Part shown: positions 1-5,101 of the stretch, piece after piece | Layout: each line of letters opens with the position of its first letter | Numbering within the stretch: the first letter of the stretch is position 1 | Assembly (NCBI GenBank): GCA_025997195.1 | Contig: BNUG01000091.1 | Location: 1-5,101 of the forward strand | Source of the DNA: Clostridia bacterium | GTDB taxonomy: Bacteria; Bacillota; Clostridia; Peptostreptococcales; Anaerovoracaceae | Reading direction: 5' to 3' | Length of the DNA stretch: 5,101 nucleotides | Notes under the pieces: model-generated | The model's input: only the letters and a program-made list of their open reading frames with translations | Database searches by the model: none | What the model was told of the DNA's origin: nothing | Position numbers and translations under genes: made by a program

Positions 1-373
1 CTGTGTACGCGACCGTTCCTTGCCGGTGGTTTGAAAGCCAGTTTGTGATTCTGCCGGTCAATGGCGATCCGTATGTGTACGGGATGACGAGTTTTTCTCC
101 CTATGTCATGCGGCAGGAAATGCCCTGGCTGAAAGACAAGATCTTTGCGTCTCCGGGTTCGACGAAGATGAACAACACGCTGGAAGGCATCGAGGGCGTG
201 ATCGATACGATCAACGCGATCGTACGCGAACACGGTTTGGAGAACCTGCCGGTCGGACTTGACGGCTGCACTTCGGAATTCCTCGTTGGGGAAGGTCTTT
301 CGAAGAAGGGGCTCAAGGCCGTCGACGGCAAACGCTGCATGTTCGACGCCCGTATGGTCAAGAATAAGGATGA

Positions 374-380
374 GGTCGAA
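374..380. other. Junction between the M24 remnant and the DUF362-like fragment
   Basis: Plus-strand M24 similarity is plausible through 'DEVE' (codons to 380). Minus-strand DUF362 similarity is plausible through 'KKGST' (codons down to 374). The seven shared bases, GGTCGAA, fit both genes, as expected of a microhomology joint. Beyond it each frame loses all resemblance to its family. The exact breakpoint is an inference, since neither intact parent gene is in the window. Confidence 0.55.
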
Positions 381-487
381 CCCTTCTTGATGTTATTTTC
401 GATCCCGCCAAGGCTGTCAAAAACCTGCTGTACCATCACATCGACACTGGGGTCTTTTGCGATAGCGACGATTGCTTTTTTACTCAT
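374..487 (-). pseudogene. 5' fragment of a DUF362-like gene
   Basis: A minus-strand ATG at 485-487 is preceded by a perfect AGGAGG five bases upstream, so this is a genuine gene start. The first ~38 residues (MSKKAIVAIAKD, then 'VFDSLGGIENNIKKGST') match the usual beginning of DUF362 proteins, where a short strand is followed by a helix and 'lGGi...vkkG' and then 'vlIKPN'. The expected IKPN continuation is missing. From about position 374 the frame reads antisense through the M24 remnant and stays open to 101, giving a 128-codon chimeric frame with no family resemblance beyond residue 38. DUF362 proteins often carry 4Fe-4S ferredoxin modules in anaerobes, but none is visible here because that part is lost. 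It lies 65 bp downstream of the permease on the same strand, so it was probably the last gene of the operon. The DUF362 assignment rests on a short segment and is tentative. Confidence 0.55.
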
Positions 488-492
488 ATCTG

Positions 493-498
493 CCTCCT
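493..498 (-). promoter_or_regulatory. Shine-Dalgarno AGGAGG of the DUF362-like fragment
   Basis: AGGAGG on the minus strand, five bases before the ATG at 485-487. It is the main evidence that the short DUF362-like frame is a real gene start and not a shadow of the overlapping plus-strand frame. Confidence 0.8.
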
Positions 499-514
499 AA
501 CTCTAATACCTTAT

Positions 515-526
515 AACCGGAACCGG
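515..526. repeat. Tandem AACCGG AACCGG
   Basis: Two perfect adjacent copies of a 6-bp unit lie in the 65-bp gap between the permease stop and the DUF362-like start. CCGG arms could pair only across a 2-base loop and no T-run follows, so it is not a convincing terminator. It might be a small operator or chance. Confidence 0.3.
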
Positions 527-552
527 CCCTCAATAACGAATTTATTATTTGC

Positions 553-1860
553 TTAGCTTTCAGTAGTTTCCTCTACCAGCTTTTCTTCCGCCTGGAAGTC
601 GCGGTTGTAGGCGCCTTCCTTCACTTGTCGGATCAATAGCAGGTCGAACGCGATCAGGATGATGAAAATCACATACGCCGCCCGCAGCGTACCGAACAGG
701 GAAAGTGCAATCGCATTGATGACAAAAGCGATGGAAGTGAAGAATCCCTGGATTGGGAACACCACGCTGTTGACCTTCGAAAAACCATGGCGGCCGAAGA
801 CGTTGGCCGGAAGAGAGACTGTGAAGTTCGCCGATCCGCCGATTGCCGCACCGATCATCACGACGGAAAGGTAAATTCCAAACTGGGTTTCCGAAACATT
901 CGCCGCCAGTGCGATGATCTCCCAAGCGACGAAAATGTACATTGATTTCTTTGTACCTAATTTCTGATCGATTACCCCGAAAGCCCAAGACCCAACAACG
1001 CCGATGAGGGCCAAGACCGTCATCATCGCGACTGCCTGTCCTTCTTCGAATCCGAGCGAAACATTGCGGACGACAAGCTGTGTCATGATGCCCGTGGTGA
1101 TGAGCTGAATGATGCCCGTGCTCGTAGCACTGAGCCACAGCTGCTTGTTCTTCAAAAGCGCTTTCGTCGTCCAGCCACCGTCTTCATCCAGATTGTCTGT
1201 GAAATATTCTTTCCTGTAAGTCGCTTCATCTACATTGTCCGGGAATACTCCGCGTTCCTGTGGTGTGTTCTTCACGAAGATCAGCCCGATGACGCCGAGG
1301 ATGATCGTCAGGATGCCGGGGAGCATGACGCCTCTTGTCAAGCCATAGCCGCCCACCAAAAGGGCGATCAAGGGCACATAAAATGCGGAGGCAAGATTGT
1401 GTCCCATCGTCGTGTATCCCATGACGATGCCCCTCTTTTTCGGGAACCAGTTTGCGACCAGGATCCCGCCGCTGATATAGCCGGCGGACATCATGGATCC
1501 GCCAAGAACGCAAAGCACGACCGCATAGGACGCGAGCGTGTTCACCTGCCCTACCATAATATAGGCAAGACCGCCGATGACCAAGCTCAGCGTCGAGGCC
1601 TTTACGGCGCCCAGTTTTCGGTTGATCTGCCCGAAGAGGATAAAGAGAATAACGCCGACAATACCTGCGATCGTACTCATACTGAGAACGAGGGGATAGT
1701 CGATCCCAGTCTTTGCCGCAAAGGCCGGCGCCGTGAAATTCTGTCCGTCGTTTACCATGCCAACAAAAAACCAAAACATAAGTCCGCAATAAATGATAAT
1801 AAACCAGCCGCGGCCTCCAAAGCCGCCGATCGACGTTCTTGTTTTTGATGGTTGAGCCAT
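553..1860 (-). CDS. MFS permease, oxalate/formate antiporter (OFA)-like
   Basis: This 435-residue protein has about twelve hydrophobic segments in two halves separated by a hydrophilic loop (about residues 198-240, beginning 'NTPQERGVFPD'), the normal length and layout of a major facilitator. An MFS motif-A-like sequence follows TM2 ('GQINRKLGAVK', residues 77-87), and its counterpart lies in the second half ('GVIDQKLGTKK', 295-305). 'ANWFPKKRGIVMG' (136-148) and the P-ERG-PD loop are typical of OFA-type carriers, which exchange or take up small carboxylates across the cytoplasmic membrane. The ATG at 1858-1860 has AGGAG eight bases upstream. The C-terminus is a charged cytosolic tail. It follows the small protein gene after 93 bp and is probably the uptake step for whatever the RdhA-like and dehydrogenase proteins process. 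Substrate unknown; the OFA subfamily is likely but not certain. Confidence 0.85.
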   Translation of the reverse strand: MAQPSKTRTSIGGFGGRGWFIIIYCGLMFWFFVGMVNDGQNFTAPAFAAKTGIDYPLVLSMSTIAGIVGVILFILFGQINRKLGAVKASTLSLVIGGLAYIMVGQVNTLASYAVVLCVLGGSMMSAGYISGGILVANWFPKKRGIVMGYTTMGHNLASAFYVPLIALLVGGYGLTRGVMLPGILTIILGVIGLIFVKNTPQERGVFPDNVDEATYRKEYFTDNLDEDGGWTTKALLKNKQLWLSATSTGIIQLITTGIMTQLVVRNVSLGFEEGQAVAMMTVLALIGVVGSWAFGVIDQKLGTKKSMYIFVAWEIIALAANVSETQFGIYLSVVMIGAAIGGSANFTVSLPANVFGRHGFSKVNSVVFPIQGFFTSIAFVINAIALSLFGTLRAAYVIFIILIAFDLLLIRQVKEGAYNRDFQAEEKLVEETTES

Positions 1861-1953
1861 TTCTTTGTCTCCTTTTACTGCAAGTGTTTCCGAACTCTTC
1901 CTATTGTTTTCCTGCTTGTTTTCACCTCGTTTTTTCTGCGCCGCTTCCCCTTT
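1861..1953 (-). other. Purine-rich spacer between the small ORF and the permease
   Basis: These 93 bp without a gene are strongly purine-rich on the transcribed-sense (minus) strand, with long A and G/A runs. I see no hairpin with a T-run and no good -35/-10 pair, so read-through from the upstream genes is more likely than a separate promoter. The permease Shine-Dalgarno (AGGAGA) lies at its end. Confidence 0.4.
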
Positions 1954-2277
1954 CTACGAATCTTCACCTCCTTCCGCTTCAAATATTTCTGCACCTTTGT
2001 GAAGCATCTCATCCCAGGTTTTAAACCCCGAAACCTCCGTGACAAACGTGTCAAACCGGCTCCTTGAATACACCAATATCTTGTCGTCCCAGTTGACGAT
2101 CACGGCGCTGGAAAACATGAATTCCTCAAACGAATTGCAGTTGGTATAGGTCTGCATGAATTTGTCGTTGAAAATGAGTTCGAGATTTGCCCGGGTCTCC
2201 GCAGAGAAAGGGATGCGCACAACATCGCCGTCGTAACCGAGCAGGGTCATCGTATCCTCTTTTGAATGCTTTGCCAT
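1954..2277 (-). CDS. Small soluble protein of unknown function, directly after the RdhA-like gene
   Basis: The protein is 107 residues from the ATG at 2275-2277, five bases after the RdhA-like stop, or 98 residues from the ATG at 2248-2250. The inner start has the better Shine-Dalgarno (AGAGGA at 2255-2260, four bases away); the outer has only AAGG close to the ATG. A still longer frame to 2391 overlaps the RdhA-like gene by over 100 bp and is unlikely. The sequence is mixed alpha/beta and acidic at the C-terminus ('EIFEAEGGEDS'). It has one Cys, no metal-binding motif, no signal peptide and no membrane segment. The middle ('SSAVIVNWDDKILVYSRSRFD') looks like a beta-hairpin, followed by a helix ('TWDEMLHKGAEIF'). 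I do not recognise the family. It occupies the place where respiratory operons carry the membrane anchor RdhB, but it is not RdhB-like. A partner or chaperone of the RdhA-like protein is only a guess from position. Confidence 0.72.
   Translation of the reverse strand: MAKHSKEDTMTLLGYDGDVVRIPFSAETRANLELIFNDKFMQTYTNCNSFEEFMFSSAVIVNWDDKILVYSRSRFDTFVTEVSGFKTWDEMLHKGAEIFEAEGGEDS
2255..2260 (-). promoter_or_regulatory. Alternative Shine-Dalgarno (AGAGGA) inside the small ORF
   Basis: AGAGGA lies four bases before the in-frame ATG at 2248-2250, which begins 'MTLLGYDGD'. It is stronger than the site before the ATG at 2275-2277, so the true product may be nine residues shorter than annotated. Confidence 0.45.
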
Positions 2278-2282
2278 TTGCC

Positions 2283-3422
2283 TTAGTTCCCCCAATACTC
2301 TCCGGGCGTGCATTTGAACGGCTGATTGAGCGGGCAAGATGCGATGCAAACGCCGCAATTCGTCCCGACTTTCACCCACTGCCTTCTGCATTTATCATGT
2401 TCCATCGGCCATTGCCGTACCTTTTGATGCGAATAAAGCCCTCTCGGATGAACACTCATATCTGCATCTTTGCTGATCGCGCCCGAAGGGCACCGCTCCG
2501 CACAGACGCCGCACGATTTGCACTTCTCAACTACGCCAAATGTGATCGGGCTGTCTGCCTCGAGCGGCAGATCCGTGATCACTTTTGCAATACGGCAGCA
2601 GGTGCCGTACACCGGATGCGCGATCTTGTCGTTTCGGGTCGGTTCGCCCAAGCCGGCGTCGATGGCCAGCGGCACATTCAGCGCCAAATCATTCGAACTG
2701 GGGATCGCGTGCCTGCCAAGGCCGCGGAGAAATTCCGCCATCGCCATCGTGGTGTAACTGATTTGTGAATAACTGAGAAATGTCGTGGCCGAATGTGTCA
2801 ACACGGGCGCTGTCATCACGCCCGCGCGCTCCATCGGAAAAATCATCACGATGGCATATTTCATGGAGGCCGGAATCACTTTGACGCCATCCGGCAGAGA
2901 GGTCGGCGCCGTGAACTGCTCATAGCCGGGTTCATCGCTAAAGCAAATCGGAAACGATGTTTTCTTTGACCGGTCATAATACCGGCTGTATACGAACTGC
3001 CGGTCAAGTTCACAGATTCCGACGTCCCCCGCGCCAAGCAGTTTCGCGATATTTTTGACGATCGCCGTATTTTGCACGGCGCTGCCGTCCCATTCCGGAA
3101 ACGCACCGTGCCGTACTTCCAGACCGCTTTCGCTTCTGGGTATGGCGCTCCACGACGTGCCGCCCACGTCGGAGGTGTTTATCTCAAAACTCGTAGCGGC
3201 AATATTTGTCGTGGTCGCCATATAGAGAGCCCAATCCAGCGGGCCATACCCGGGTACGCCTCGTTCCATCAGCTTCGTACGGTTGCTCTTTTGTTCTTCA
3301 AACGTGAGTCCGCCGAAATCCGGATTCCAATCGCCCAAATAAATCAGATTGTTTTTCTGGTCGAATCGTTCAAATCCGGGCTGAACATACGAGCCGGCTT
3401 TTTGTCCGGGCTGAATCGACAT
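2283..3422 (-). CDS. RdhA-like reductive dehalogenase, cytosolic (no TAT signal), corrinoid and two 4Fe-4S clusters
   Basis: The protein has 379 residues, shorter than the usual 450-500 of respiratory RdhA, because the twin-arginine leader is missing: the N-terminus 'MSIQPGQKAG' has no RR motif or hydrophobic core. The core is RdhA-like: 'FERFDQKNN' near residue 20, 'FLRGLGRHAI' (231-240), 'VPLAIDAGLGE' (250-260) and 'VITDLPLEAD' (281-290). Cluster 1 is C301-x2-C304-x2-C307-x3-C311-P. Cluster 2 is C345-x10-C356-x2-C359-x3-C363-P. Y218, N244 and R277 have the same mutual spacing (26 and 59) as Tyr246, Asn272 and Arg305 of Sulfurospirillum PceA as I recall them, so the active site appears intact. 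QueG, a relative of similar length, has different motifs. It starts 3 bp after the dehydrogenase stop and is followed by the small ORF. Expected reaction: reductive removal of a halide or similar substituent from an imported compound, in the cytosol; substrate and electron donor unknown. Confidence 0.88.
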   Translation of the reverse strand: MSIQPGQKAGSYVQPGFERFDQKNNLIYLGDWNPDFGGLTFEEQKSNRTKLMERGVPGYGPLDWALYMATTTNIAATSFEINTSDVGGTSWSAIPRSESGLEVRHGAFPEWDGSAVQNTAIVKNIAKLLGAGDVGICELDRQFVYSRYYDRSKKTSFPICFSDEPGYEQFTAPTSLPDGVKVIPASMKYAIVMIFPMERAGVMTAPVLTHSATTFLSYSQISYTTMAMAEFLRGLGRHAIPSSNDLALNVPLAIDAGLGEPTRNDKIAHPVYGTCCRIAKVITDLPLEADSPITFGVVEKCKSCGVCAERCPSGAISKDADMSVHPRGLYSHQKVRQWPMEHDKCRRQWVKVGTNCGVCIASCPLNQPFKCTPGEYWGN

Positions 3423-3425
3423 GAT

Positions 3426-4355
3426 TTATTTCAGATCCTTCGTCACTCTGATTAGATATTCCCGCAGGCTCTGATTTGAGTGATCGATCTGCTCTTGTGT
3501 CCAGGTCTGATACCCCTTTCCGGTTTTGAATCCGAGCTCACCTTTTTCCACATGCTCCTTCAGCAGCTTCGAGGGCGCCTTTGCGCTTTCCAGATAGGGG
3601 AAGATATAGGTATGGATGTTCAGTGCCAAATCGAGGCCGGTCATGTCCGCATTTTCGAAGATGCCAAGATGCGGCCAGCGCAGTCCCGGCCCGTATTTGA
3701 GCGCTTCGTCGACGGTGGCAGGATCCGCGATCCCATTCTCTACCATTGACAGCGCCTCACGCCAGATCGCATGCTGCAGCCGATTGGCGATGAATCCCGG
3801 CACGTCCTTTTGACATTTCACCGGCTTCTTCCCGACTTTCCGGAGCAAATCCATCGTGATCTCTACGACTTCATTGTCCGTTTTTTCGGCTTTGACGATT
3901 TCGACCAACGGAATAAGGAAAGGCGGGTTCCAAAAATGCGTCCCAACGACCCGCTCCGGATGTTTGCACTTCAGCGCAATTTCCGTTGGGCTCATGACGG
4001 ACGTATTCGTCGCATAGATCGTATCGTCCTGCGTCAACGGCTCCAGTTCTGCAAATGTATCCTGCTTGATCTCCATCACTTCCGGTACGCATTCGATGAT
4101 AAAATCGGCGTCTTTCACCGCTGCCGCCAAATCGTCCGTAAAGGAGATCCGGCTCAGGACGCCTTCTTTTGCCGCCTCCGTCAGCGCGTCATTTGCGATA
4201 AGCAAATCAAGATTCTTGATGATCGGCGCGTAGGGCTCGTCGTGTACCTTCCGTGAGCGTACGGTAACTTGGATATCTTCGGCACCCGCAAAAACCTGTG
4301 CCAGTCCAACGCCCATAAGCCCGGCGCCAAGAACCACAACATTTTTTACTTCCAT
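3426..4355 (-). CDS. 3-hydroxyacyl-CoA dehydrogenase-family oxidoreductase, possibly NADP-linked
   Basis: This 309-residue protein is complete in both domains. The Rossmann fold begins with GAGLMG (residues 10-15). Catalytic positions by family pattern are S119 in 'NTS', H140 in 'GTHFWNPP', E152 in 'LVEIV' and N191 in 'GFIANR'. The C-terminal helical domain runs from about 187, with 'FENADMTGLDL' at 233-243 and 'GELGFKTGKGYQTW' near the end. The 'HFWNPP' form, in place of 'HFFNPV', marks a side branch of the family that includes enzymes acting on hydroxy acids not bound to CoA, so the CoA thioester should not be assumed. The usual acidic residue at the end of the second beta strand is S34 flanked by R33 and R35, which suggests NADP(H) preference. 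The ATG at 4353-4355 follows AGGAG by seven bases. First gene after the spacer, tightly coupled to the RdhA-like gene. Confidence 0.87.
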   Translation of the reverse strand: MEVKNVVVLGAGLMGVGLAQVFAGAEDIQVTVRSRKVHDEPYAPIIKNLDLLIANDALTEAAKEGVLSRISFTDDLAAAVKDADFIIECVPEVMEIKQDTFAELEPLTQDDTIYATNTSVMSPTEIALKCKHPERVVGTHFWNPPFLIPLVEIVKAEKTDNEVVEITMDLLRKVGKKPVKCQKDVPGFIANRLQHAIWREALSMVENGIADPATVDEALKYGPGLRWPHLGIFENADMTGLDLALNIHTYIFPYLESAKAPSKLLKEHVEKGELGFKTGKGYQTWTQEQIDHSNQSLREYLIRVTKDLK

Positions 4356-4411
4356 GTATTCTCTCCTCTTTGTAAGACCACAAAATCGTCAGGATTTCTG
4401 CTGACAAGAGG

Positions 4412-4417
4412 ATTATA
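4412..4417 (-). promoter_or_regulatory. Candidate -10 box (TATAAT) for the dehydrogenase-RdhA operon
   Basis: A perfect TATAAT on the minus strand, about 57 bp before the dehydrogenase ATG. No good -35 lies 16-18 bp upstream, which is typical of promoters needing an activator such as a LysR-type protein. AT-rich context could also produce it by chance. Confidence 0.45.
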
Positions 4418-4429
4418 TTACGTTATATA
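4414..4429. promoter_or_regulatory. 16-bp near-palindrome, candidate operator
   Basis: TATATTACGTTATATA, with seven of eight base pairs symmetrical about the central CG. It overlaps the candidate -10 box in the spacer between the LysR-type gene and the operon, so a protein bound here would cover the promoter. No clear T-N11-A LysR box is identified beyond this. Confidence 0.4.
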
Positions 4430-4475
4430 CGGGTAGATTGGTTATGATTTCGCAGTTGTTGATACGCAAATGGTA

Positions 4476-5101
4476 TTATTGATTATAGGCCTTAAAAACA
4501 CTATCTAGGAATTTGATGAGCAGCGGATTGTTGTTGTCAGGGGACCACGCAACGCCGATCCCCATGATGGGATCGATGTCCGGCAGCTTGAAAAACTGAA
4601 ATTCTTCATTCTCAAAATAAATATAGTTTTCATCCACAAACGAGATACCGTTTCCGCGAAGCAGCTCGAAAGCTCTCGTTTGCTGCGTTTCCACCACTTT
4701 GATGTTGTCTGTATTGAAACCGTATTTTTTGCACATCTTCTCTACGAAAGGCGCATAATACGGAAGTCGATTGTCCAGGGTGATGATCGTCTCATTCAGA
4801 AAATCACGGATGTCCGGTTCCTTATTGTAGAGCCGGTGCTGCTGCGAAAAGACGATCCCCGGATATAACTCAAAAAGATTTTGAAACTTCATTCCTGCCT
4901 GTTCGAACATTTCCCGCCCAAGCGTTGAAAAAAACACCGCATCGAACCGCTGTTCGAGCAAGCCATGATAAAGTTGGATCAATTCATTTTTCTCGATCAG
5001 GATTTCGCCTCTGGGGATCTTCGCTTCGACCTTCTTCATCAGAGGCAGCAGATAGCGGTCGCTCCGCGTCGCGCTGTTGTCGCCGATATACAAGCTCTTG
5101 T
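4476..5101 (-). CDS. LysR-type transcriptional regulator, effector-binding domain (5' end outside window)
   Basis: About 208 C-terminal residues are visible, ending at TAA 4476-4478. The frame continues past the right edge: the TTG at 5091-5093 is an internal Leu codon in 'SLYIGDN', not a start. 'LYIGDN' corresponds to the first strand of the periplasmic-binding-protein-like domain (usually 'l.iG'). The later 'LIQLYHGLLEQRFDAVFF' matches the 'l...l..g.lD.ai' segment, and 'ELLRGNGISFVDENYI' matches the 'v..G.Gia.lp' segment near the C-terminus. The DNA-binding winged helix (first ~90 residues of a ~300-residue protein) would lie outside the window. It is transcribed in the same direction as the operon it precedes, whereas many LysR genes are divergent. 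It probably controls the adjacent operon in response to its substrate. Confidence 0.8.
   Translation of the reverse strand, partial: KSLYIGDNSATRSDRYLLPLMKKVEAKIPRGEILIEKNELIQLYHGLLEQRFDAVFFSTLGREMFEQAGMKFQNLFELYPGIVFSQQHRLYNKEPDIRDFLNETIITLDNRLPYYAPFVEKMCKKYGFNTDNIKVVETQQTRAFELLRGNGISFVDENYIYFENEEFQFFKLPDIDPIMGIGVAWSPDNNNPLLIKFLDSVFKAYNQ

Larger units (their letters stand above)
1..500 (+). pseudogene. Truncated M24 creatinase/Xaa-Pro-peptidase-like protein, N-terminal domain only, with an out-of-context tail
   Basis: The reading frame is open from the window edge (its start lies to the left) to a TAA at 498-500. About 126 residues, up to roughly position 380, resemble the creatinase N-terminal domain that precedes the pita-bread catalytic domain in M24 proteins. 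It has the 'NGDPYVYG' strand-turn, a 'LPVGLDG' strand, and the closing 'DARMVKNKDEVE', which matches the 'R.iK...Ei' linker leading into the catalytic domain. The metal-binding catalytic domain (about 230-250 residues in the family) is absent. After codon 378-380 the frame reads antisense through the start of a DUF362-like gene, giving about 39 unrelated residues, and it ends inside that gene's Shine-Dalgarno. It is therefore a remnant without peptidase activity. The family call is by motif recognition; the exact substrate class (Xaa-Pro peptidase, creatinase, other) cannot be decided. Confidence 0.72.

Noticed and set aside
440..500. Hydrophobic, membrane-anchor-like C-terminal tail on the M24 remnant
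   Set aside because: It is the antisense reading of the DUF362-like start, whose gene start is supported by a perfect AGGAGG; hydrophobicity here is a by-product.
515..530. Rho-independent terminator after the permease
   Set aside because: The CCGG arms leave only a 2-base loop and no T-run follows on the minus strand.
1399..1848. 149-codon plus-strand open frame
   Set aside because: Antisense to the permease, low-complexity charged composition, no family resemblance.
1954..2391. 145-residue version of the small ORF starting at 2391
   Set aside because: Its first 38 residues overlap the iron-sulfur-encoding 3' end of the RdhA-like gene and look like a frame shadow; better starts lie at 2277 and 2250.
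2187..2768. 193-codon plus-strand open frame
   Set aside because: It lies antisense to the RdhA-like gene and has an Arg/Ala/His-rich composition typical of a shadow, with no recognisable domain.
2283..3422. Epoxyqueuosine reductase (QueG), similar length and also corrinoid plus two 4Fe-4S
   Set aside because: The cysteine-motif surroundings (CKSCGVCAERCPSGAI and C-x10-CGVCIASCP) and the VPLAIDAGLGE and TDLPLEAD segments fit RdhA, not the QueG pattern ending in CDICQ-x-CPWN.
5091..5093. TTG as the start of the LysR-type gene
   Set aside because: The frame stays open to the window edge and the residue is inside the first strand of the effector domain; the DNA-binding domain must lie further upstream.

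Overview
The window looks like part of the chromosome of an anaerobic, low-to-mid-GC Bacillota (Clostridia-type) bacterium. This rests on strong AGGAG-type ribosome binding sites before most genes, tightly packed co-directional genes, a corrinoid/iron-sulfur reductive-dehalogenase-type enzyme and an oxalate/formate-antiporter-like (OFA) permease. The lineage is inferred from gene content and style; no rRNA or other marker is present.

Layout, read in the direction of transcription (minus strand, right to left): a 5'-truncated LysR-type regulator (4476-5101); a 120-bp spacer with a TATAAT box inside a near-palindrome (4356-4475); a 3-hydroxyacyl-CoA-dehydrogenase-family oxidoreductase (3426-4355); a short, TAT-less RdhA-like reductive dehalogenase (2283-3422); a small soluble protein of unknown function (1954-2277); a 93-bp purine-rich spacer; an MFS permease of the OFA type (553-1860); and the first ~38 codons of a DUF362-like gene (374-487). 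The left end (1 to about 380) carries, on the plus strand, the N-terminal domain of an M24 creatinase/Xaa-Pro-peptidase-like protein.

The dehydrogenase, RdhA-like protein, small protein and permease look like one transcription unit controlled by the LysR regulator. RdhA has no export signal and no RdhB membrane anchor beside it, but it sits with an uptake-type permease. The simplest model is therefore import of an organic-acid substrate, cytosolic corrinoid-dependent reductive removal of a substituent, and NAD(P)-linked oxidation or reduction of a hydroxy/keto group. This is a catabolic layout, not an exported respiratory dehalogenase. The substrate cannot be read from the sequence.

At about 374-380 the M24 gene (plus strand) and the DUF362-like gene (minus strand) run into each other. 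Both lose their 3' portions, and a 7-bp stretch can be read as belonging to either gene. This is either a microhomology deletion between two convergent genes or a chimeric assembly/amplification joint.
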